From positions 9,624,575 to 9,688,574 of the forward strand of contig CM029122.1 of the NCBI GenBank assembly GCA_016859345.1: a stretch of DNA of 64,000 bases, in the 5' to 3' direction. A program made the position numbers and the translations under genes. Below the pieces are notes generated by a model. The model searched no databases, was not told the origin of the DNA, and saw only the letters and a program-made list of their open reading frames with translations. This stretch comes from Istiophorus platypterus (Eukaryota > Chordata > Actinopteri > Istiophoriformes > Istiophoridae). Below, piece by piece: positions 59,188-64,000 of this stretch. The first letter of the stretch is position 1; each line of letters starts with the position of its first letter.

Positions 59188-59310
59188 TCACAGGTTCGTC
59201 TCATCCCATGTTGGGTCGTTCATGCTCTTTAAAACCCTCCGCACAACCTTTTCTAAATCCTTCCGTGCTCTCTGCTCCTCCTCCAGTGACCTCTTCATCT
59301 TCTTATTATC
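59188..59310 (-). CDS. arhgef7: arhgef7 (beta-PIX) last coding exon: coiled coil and PDZ ligand
   Basis: The minus strand shows acceptor ttttccacaacag before 59310, then 40 codons starting DNKKMKRSLEEEQRARKDLE and ending NDPTWDETNL, stop TGA at 59190-59188. This is the end of the C-terminal coiled coil by which PIX proteins oligomerise. The final TNL is the PDZ ligand that beta-PIX uses to bind Scribble and Shank (family knowledge). ARHGEF6 (alpha-PIX) ends differently, which makes ARHGEF7 the better match. The exon starts in phase 0 and joins the 55-bp exon at 59758-59812. Which teleost duplicate (a or b) cannot be told. The protein promotes GDP-GTP exchange on Rac1/Cdc42 at focal adhesions and synapses together with GIT and PAK proteins. 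Confidence 0.95.
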   Translation of the reverse strand, partial: DNKKMKRSLEEEQRARKDLEKVVRRVLKSMNDPTWDETNL

Positions 59311-59312
59311 CT

Positions 59313-59757
59313 GTTGTGGAAAACAACCATGTAACTCACATCGTTGCAAAACATATTCAGAGAGAAGATTTAGTCAACCTGTCTCTACCTGAAGCTAAGA
59401 TGACAGTATCATTAGCTCTATTAATGTGAAACGTCTTGTGTTTCAAATCTCTGTGGCAAAAAAACCTAACCCATTTAAAAAAAAAAAAAAAGGTAATTAC
59501 AGATCAATACAAATCCACATAGCTAACATTATGCCTCTCTTTCACTCAGCTGACGTTTCTTAGCACATCAAAGCAGCTAATTTTAACCTAATGTCATCGA
59601 TTCAATTTTATTTATATTGCGCCATATCATAACAGACGTTATCTCAGGGTACTTTTCATGTAGAGCAGGTCAAGTCAAGACTCTTTATAGTTATTATTTA
59701 AATCTATTAGAAAAATCTCAACATCATGATCTCTCATAAAACATCCCAAACATTCAC
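59313..59757 (-). other. arhgef7: arhgef7 last intron, with retroelement tail
   Basis: A 447-bp intron between phase-0 exon ends (CAG|gtgaatg ... ccacaacag|GAT). It contains an A tract at 59478-59492 and the element at 59599-59690. Confidence 0.85.
59599..59690 (-). mobile_element. Retrotransposon 3' tail, copy 2, in arhgef7 intron
   Basis: gattcaattttatttatat, tgcgccatatcataacaga, cgttatctcagggtactttt and tgtagagcaggtc are the reverse complement of the type at 35767-35850. They retain an extra internal part (agcaggtc, agactcttta) typical of fuller copies. Confidence 0.75.
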
Positions 59758-59812
59758 CTGTTTTAGCTCCTGAACCTCATCCCTCAGGGCATACACAACA
59801 TCAACCAGGCTC
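59758..59812 (-). CDS. arhgef7: arhgef7 (beta-PIX) penultimate exon: coiled coil start
   Basis: Flanked on the minus strand by acceptor gctgtctttaag and donor CAG|gtgaat. The first base completes the lysine codon split by the upstream intron (phase 2). The 18 full codons read SLVDVVYALRDEVQELKQ. The family sequence at this place, as I recall it, is SLVDTVYALKDEVQELRQ. Leu, Val and Tyr sit at heptad-like positions, and this segment opens the trimeric coiled coil of PIX proteins. No odd features. Confidence 0.95.
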
Positions 59813-59858
59813 CTTAAAGACAGCAAGATTTACAGGTCAGAACAACAAGACTGCTTAT

Positions 59859-60143
59859 TAAAGGATAGGCTCACATTGTTTCAAGGCTCTCTCAAAACGG
59901 CACCCAAAAGCTAATACACACACGGCAAAAGTTCACGTTAATTTTTTTAAATATCTGCATAGATTGAAGGCTGTGGATTCTGTTCCCCAACCTCTTAAAT
60001 TAGTTTTGTACTAGGAATGGATCAGTCCACAATCAGTTTCGGCAGGAGGAACAATTATATCAACCAGAATATGTTTCATTTTATATAAGGGGACGAGAGT
60101 TTTGTTCTAAGACACACTTGGTAAGATGTGAGCCTATCCTATT
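59859..60143. mobile_element. Fold-back MITE in arhgef7 intron
   Basis: The left end ttaaaggataggctcacat and the right end atgtgagcctatcct at 60126-60140 are inverted repeats. Inside, aggaggaacaattat and ctaagacacacttgg match a widespread teleost fold-back element. Non-coding. It lies between the exons at 59758-59812 and 60436-60535. Confidence 0.8.
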
Positions 60144-60435
60144 AGCTCAGAGCAGCTGGAATAACAATAACCATGACATTAAGAGTTGCAGCAGACATGA
60201 GGCATCTTACCTAAAGGATAACAATATATAGTGCACAGCTGTTTTCGAAAATTACTGAGACTTTTACTTTTGTGACCTTCTTAAAAACATGTCTTTGATA
60301 GGAACAAATGGGTTTGGGACTGTGTGTCACAAAAAGGGTAAAAGGTGAACTAAAGCATTTTTACTTATGCTCTTTACATGGGATTTATGATCTATAGACA
60401 AAGATCTGGGGAAAAGGAGAAGCATTTCATCTTAC

Positions 60436-60535
60436 TTTTCTTCCACTGCACTTTGTCCATTGCGACTGGGATCCTCCATAAGGACTTTCTCCTCCCCAGG
60501 TATGATCACATGCAGCCCTGTTTCCCTTCGTGGTC
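60436..60535 (-). CDS. arhgef7: arhgef7 (beta-PIX) exon: linker before the coiled coil
   Basis: The minus-strand acceptor is ctgttttgatacag and the donor AAAA|gtaaga. The exon is 100 bases, entering in phase 1 (first two bases complete a codon) and leaving in phase 2. The frame reads PRRETGLHVIIPGEEKVLM and then a tail with RNGQSAVEE plus a split lysine. It parallels, residue by residue, the mammalian beta-PIX linker ..ESAPQVLLPEEEKIIVEE..SNGQTVIEEK as I remember it. The region lies between the GIT-binding part and the coiled coil and is subject to alternative splicing in mammals. Exons upstream (SH3, DH, PH, GIT-binding) are not seen in the window and probably lie to the right of it. Confidence 0.9.
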
Positions 60536-61486
60536 CTGTATCAAAACAGAAGAGCACTCAGCAACTGGTACTTTATTGGACTGATAGCATCAAAGAGAGG
60601 TGAAAATATACACCACAACTGGCAGTAGTAGTGTGTTAGTCATGCACAGGGGAGATATCAGACAAGAGCTAAAGGAAATTGAAAGGAAATGAGAGCCTGC
60701 AGAAATATTTGGCAAAAAAAAGACCCCACACACAAATCCCCTCATTCATTCACAATACAATTCTCTGTCAATCTGAAACGGATGAGAACTCCACCATATT
60801 CCCCAAATCAAAGCACACACCAGACACAATCTGCCGTTCTAACAAATCACCAGAATGCCAGTGTCTAACCAAATGACAGATTTATTCAAAACTCATAATA
60901 CAGCGTTTGGGACTTGAACACTTCAGCAGTGTAGAACAAATACACTGAAGGCGCTGTTTGCAGATAAGACATGGTCAAAATGTGTGAACTGAATACAGCA
61001 TTAGAGCACAAAGAGGACAATATTGGTCAAAGACATGTTAGTCTCTACACCCTGCCTGTCCCACAGTTTGACTTAGTTTCTTAAATCACAGAATACACCT
61101 GTCACAAAGTATAGCACATGATATAAGGACAGTGATATTCTTAGCTCAAATACTCATAGAAGGTAGAATGGATTTTTTTTCTTGTTCCATAACAACTAGT
61201 ATTTACAGAAAGGGAGACTATGTGCTCTTCATATTTCAAGTCCACTCTGACAGTATTCTGAGGTTGAATCAATAGTTCACATAGAAATGTTGCCGTATAA
61301 TCACGGTCTCTTTCTTTTTTTTCCTTTTTTCTTTACCCTCAATGCTTTCAAAAACACCGAAGTTGAGCATTTAAACTACGAATGAGCATTTACTTTACAG
61401 TAACACTGAATACTTAAGTCTACCTTAAGGACTATATCATACACACTCTAGGTAGACGACAAAAAGTACAGAATTTAACAGATTCA

Positions 61487-61514
61487 ACCCCCACCCCAAC
61501 CCCCACCCCCACCC
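61487..61514 (-). repeat. G-rich tract on the arhgef7 transcript strand, quadruplex-prone
   Basis: The plus strand has C runs of five, four, five, five and three with loops of one or two A. The minus strand, the sense strand of arhgef7, therefore has five G runs with very short loops. Confidence 0.85.
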
Positions 61515-62035
61515 ACTGGCCCGTTACATGATTGTGCAAAATAATTCAAAACACTTCATGTTATAATTTCAGTGTTAGCTTTGATACAGACCCATAAAAT
61601 GTAAAAAAAGGAAACAAATGATTCTTCCAGGGATCATTTTGTAAACATTGACATACAGAATAACATATAAATTAAAAAAAAATGCTTGTATACAAAATAA
61701 TGAATACAATAAAGAAATAATTTCTGAAACATTAAATAGTACTGTAACATGGACCTATATATTCCATATGTCACTCACATTGCTTACTGTAAGAGGAGAT
61801 AGACTCTAAGTGGAGGCCAAACTGTCCCTTAAATACCAATACTGGAAAAATACTTCTTCATAAAAATAGTCATTAATGCAAGATAGCATAGGAAACCTCA
61901 CAAGCCAGACTACCCAAAGGCATGTCTGGCTTATGAGGCTGTAGCATAGGCGCTAGTTTGTTGTAACACAAAGGATGTTTGTTTCTAACAATACACTAAC
62001 TGCATCAAATAGTCAGAGCCAGCAACAGCTACACC

Positions 62036-62426
62036 TTAAAGGAACACTTCAAAATTTTGGAAAATGGGCTTATTCGCATTCTTTCCATGGATTAGATAGA
62101 TAGAAGATCGGCACCACTCTTTTGTCTGTATGGTATATGTGAAGCCAGAGCCAAAAGCTAGTTAGTTTAACATGACAGACAGAATCTAGCTCAGTTTAAT
62201 CCTTTCTAGTTAGTTTAAACCAATGAGTTATTTCCTGTTCTCTTGGCAGATCCTGTAGCTAGTAGATTAAAACAGGAAAATTAAATACATGTATTTGCTT
62301 TCCTAATCTGCCAACCTGATTCAGGTTGTATGATAACAGAAATGAAAGTGGTATCGATCTTTGCATCTAACTCCCAGCATGAAACCAATAAAACATATCT
62401 CCCAAAATGTCAAACTATTCCTTTAA
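62036..62426. mobile_element. Fold-back MITE with TTAA ends in arhgef7 intron
   Basis: The left end ttaaaggaacacttcaaaat and the right end attttgacattttgggag-type sequence (reverse of ccaaaatgtcaaactattcctttaa) are inverted. Long imperfect arms follow: ggcaccactctttt against gtggtatcgatc, and attagatagatagaag against tctttgcatctaac. TTAA lies at both borders (62036-62039, 62423-62426). A relative lies at 7235-7482. Non-coding. Confidence 0.85.
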
Positions 62427-62712
62427 CTAGCAGGGAGACATATCCCTATCAAACAAAGGTATTCGATTTGTGTTACAGGACTATAGCTGTATTAGGTCGT
62501 AGTTTACAGTTTATTCGTGTTGGACCGGCACACTATGCTTGGTTCTATATGAATCTTTTTATTTCATTAATGGAGTAACTTCAGATTTAAAACATACTGT
62601 AAATGCAACCCTGTGGAACCACTGACAGACAGCAACATTACTGGATCTAAGATCAGGCTTTAATGGACGATGCTTAGGAGACTACACAACACAGTAAATG
62701 ATTAAATGTTAA

Positions 62713-63186
62713 TTTAAAAGGGCCAGTTCACCAAAAAATACAAGGAGATGTAATCTCACTTCACTCTAGTGGTGGTATTCAGTCATTCAGAGTTTGCCCT
62801 GGCCTTCCGCCTCCACCCTCCACAATAGACGTGAGTGGAATTTCATTTGCTTTGCCCACAAGATTGAAGAGATAAATATTAAATAAAATCTTCAGTTGTA
62901 AGTCATTCCAACTAAAACTGCTAACAATGAGTTGAGATTATCCAGAGTAATAAGTTATTTTTTCTGAAAAGGCCTATTGGTGCTTAATTTTTTTAAGCAT
63001 GTCATTTTTCATAGCCACATTTGAAATCAATTCACGTAAACAGCAGTAGTGTGGAGGCAATAATAATATCCTCTAAGAGGATATTTTAAAACCAGGAAAA
63101 AGAAGACCCAAACTATCTGCACTGCTAGATACTACTAGAGGTAAGTGAAAATATTTCTTTTGTAATGTTGATGAACAGACCCCTAA
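62713..63186. mobile_element. Fold-back MITE in arhgef7 intron
   Basis: The left arm ttaaaagggccagttcacc..tacaagg..atctcacttcactctagtggtggta is mirrored by the right arm tactactagaggtaagtga..ttttgtaatgttgatgaacagacccctaaatt. The arms are about 60 bases. The gtaagt in the right arm is on the plus strand and belongs to the element, not to a gene. Confidence 0.75.
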
Positions 63187-63499
63187 ATTCACTACTCTTA
63201 GTCCACTAGCTTTTATCCAGCCTGTAAAAGCTTGACTAGAAAGTGACGTGTATGTGATGATCTCCTCTTTCTGTAGCAGCTACAACAAAAAACAGACTGA
63301 GTTTCACAAACTATTAAAGTTAACACGGACTTTGAATATCCAGCAGTTGTCTGGTTATATTGAATATTATTCTGCTTAGGGCCGGCAACACAAATAAAAC
63401 TTCAAATCATGAAAAGAGCAATGATATAAAATGTTAAGAATTTGGATATTATATTTTCATGCTGCTATACTACCAGGCAGCAGGGCCATATGTGCCTGA

Positions 63500-63667
<168 letters not shown>

Positions 63668-64000
63668 ATCTCGCATCTGTGCTATGTTTGAGCATACATA
63701 CTCTAAAAACAGATACCGGAGAGAAGTAGTGCATGGTAAATAGAATACACTCGTTCCTGAATTACATCTGAATATCAGACAGGAAAAGCTCAGTCCCCAT
63801 CTCTCCCTCCCCTGGGTCTCCCTCCCCCATATTTCACTCCCAACATCCACCTACTCTCTGCTAAGAGAGTCCATCGCATTTATGGTCAAACAAGGGGAGT
63901 GATCACATTCAAGATAAATGAACAAGAATTACCTAACACTTACTGCATGACAACTACAGAAAGAGAGGAGGCACATAAAAGGGAAAGTGGCAAAGGCAAC

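Noticed and set aside
61770..61800. Micro-exon of arhgef7 between ctcttacag and gtgagtg on the minus strand
   Set aside because: The exon would be about 7 bases with no support from the known PIX sequence. Treated as chance.
63120..63150. Plus-strand exon ending at actagag|gtaagtg
   Set aside because: The sequence is the right arm of a fold-back MITE, mirrored at 62750-62790.

Overview
The window reads as a 64 kb piece of a ray-finned (percomorph-type) fish genome. It is AT-rich overall. It is studded with long (CA)n/(GT)n, (TA)n, (CT)n and (TAGA)n microsatellites. Its transposon relics belong to types common in teleosts: Tc1/mariner, hAT-like and fold-back MITEs, L2-type LINE pieces and a tRNA-derived SINE. 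There is no bacterial-style gene layout, and most long open frames are translations of microsatellites. Coding sequence is confined to the right end.

The strongest call is the 3' end of arhgef7 (beta-PIX, a Rac/Cdc42 guanine-nucleotide exchange factor) on the minus strand. Three consecutive coding exons (60436-60535, 59758-59812, 59188-59310) have matching splice sites and phases. Together they encode the linker, the C-terminal coiled coil and the terminal PDZ ligand DETNL. The rest of the gene lies beyond the right edge. The probable 3'UTR runs down to about 58300 and holds a (TG)56 tract in the mRNA sense. The introns contain three fold-back MITEs, a LINE/SINE-type tail, a G-quadruplex-like tract and a (CA)67 tract in the transcript sense.

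Next to it, at 56750-56960, is a short, very CpG-dense promoter-like island with a YY1-type motif. On its minus side sits a possible two-exon gene for a 58-residue protein (56483-56637 joined to 56301-56322, AATAAA at 56259-56264). On its plus side is a 49-codon ORF beginning at the YY1-type ATG. I recognise neither product, and both are tentative.

From 1 to about 56000 I see no convincing protein-coding exon. This part looks like a gene desert. Several stretches have balanced composition and clustered homeodomain/SOX/POU-type motifs and could be conserved non-coding regulatory elements: around 10.1, 14.0, 15.0-15.5, 25.0-25.2, 26.3, 27.2-28.1, 31.7-32.3, 33.3-33.5, 37.7, 44.4, 50.5-50.7, 53.5-53.7 and 54.5-54.7 kb. 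A second CpG-rich, promoter-like block at 19.5-19.9 kb ends in a good splice donor. In human, as I recall, ARHGEF7 is followed by TEX29 and then by the large SOX1 regulatory desert. A similar setting here would fit but is an inference.

Reading the window against itself exposes several dispersed repeat families. A hAT-like MITE has four copies, one with a perfect 8-bp target duplication. An unnamed repeat has two inverted copies about 22 kb apart. A TTAA-ended MITE has two copies, a retrotransposon tail has two, and a TAACCC-like repeat next to CA tracts has two. The other notable structure is a spacer-less perfect 58-bp palindrome inside an 840-bp microsatellite complex at 36.4-37.2 kb.
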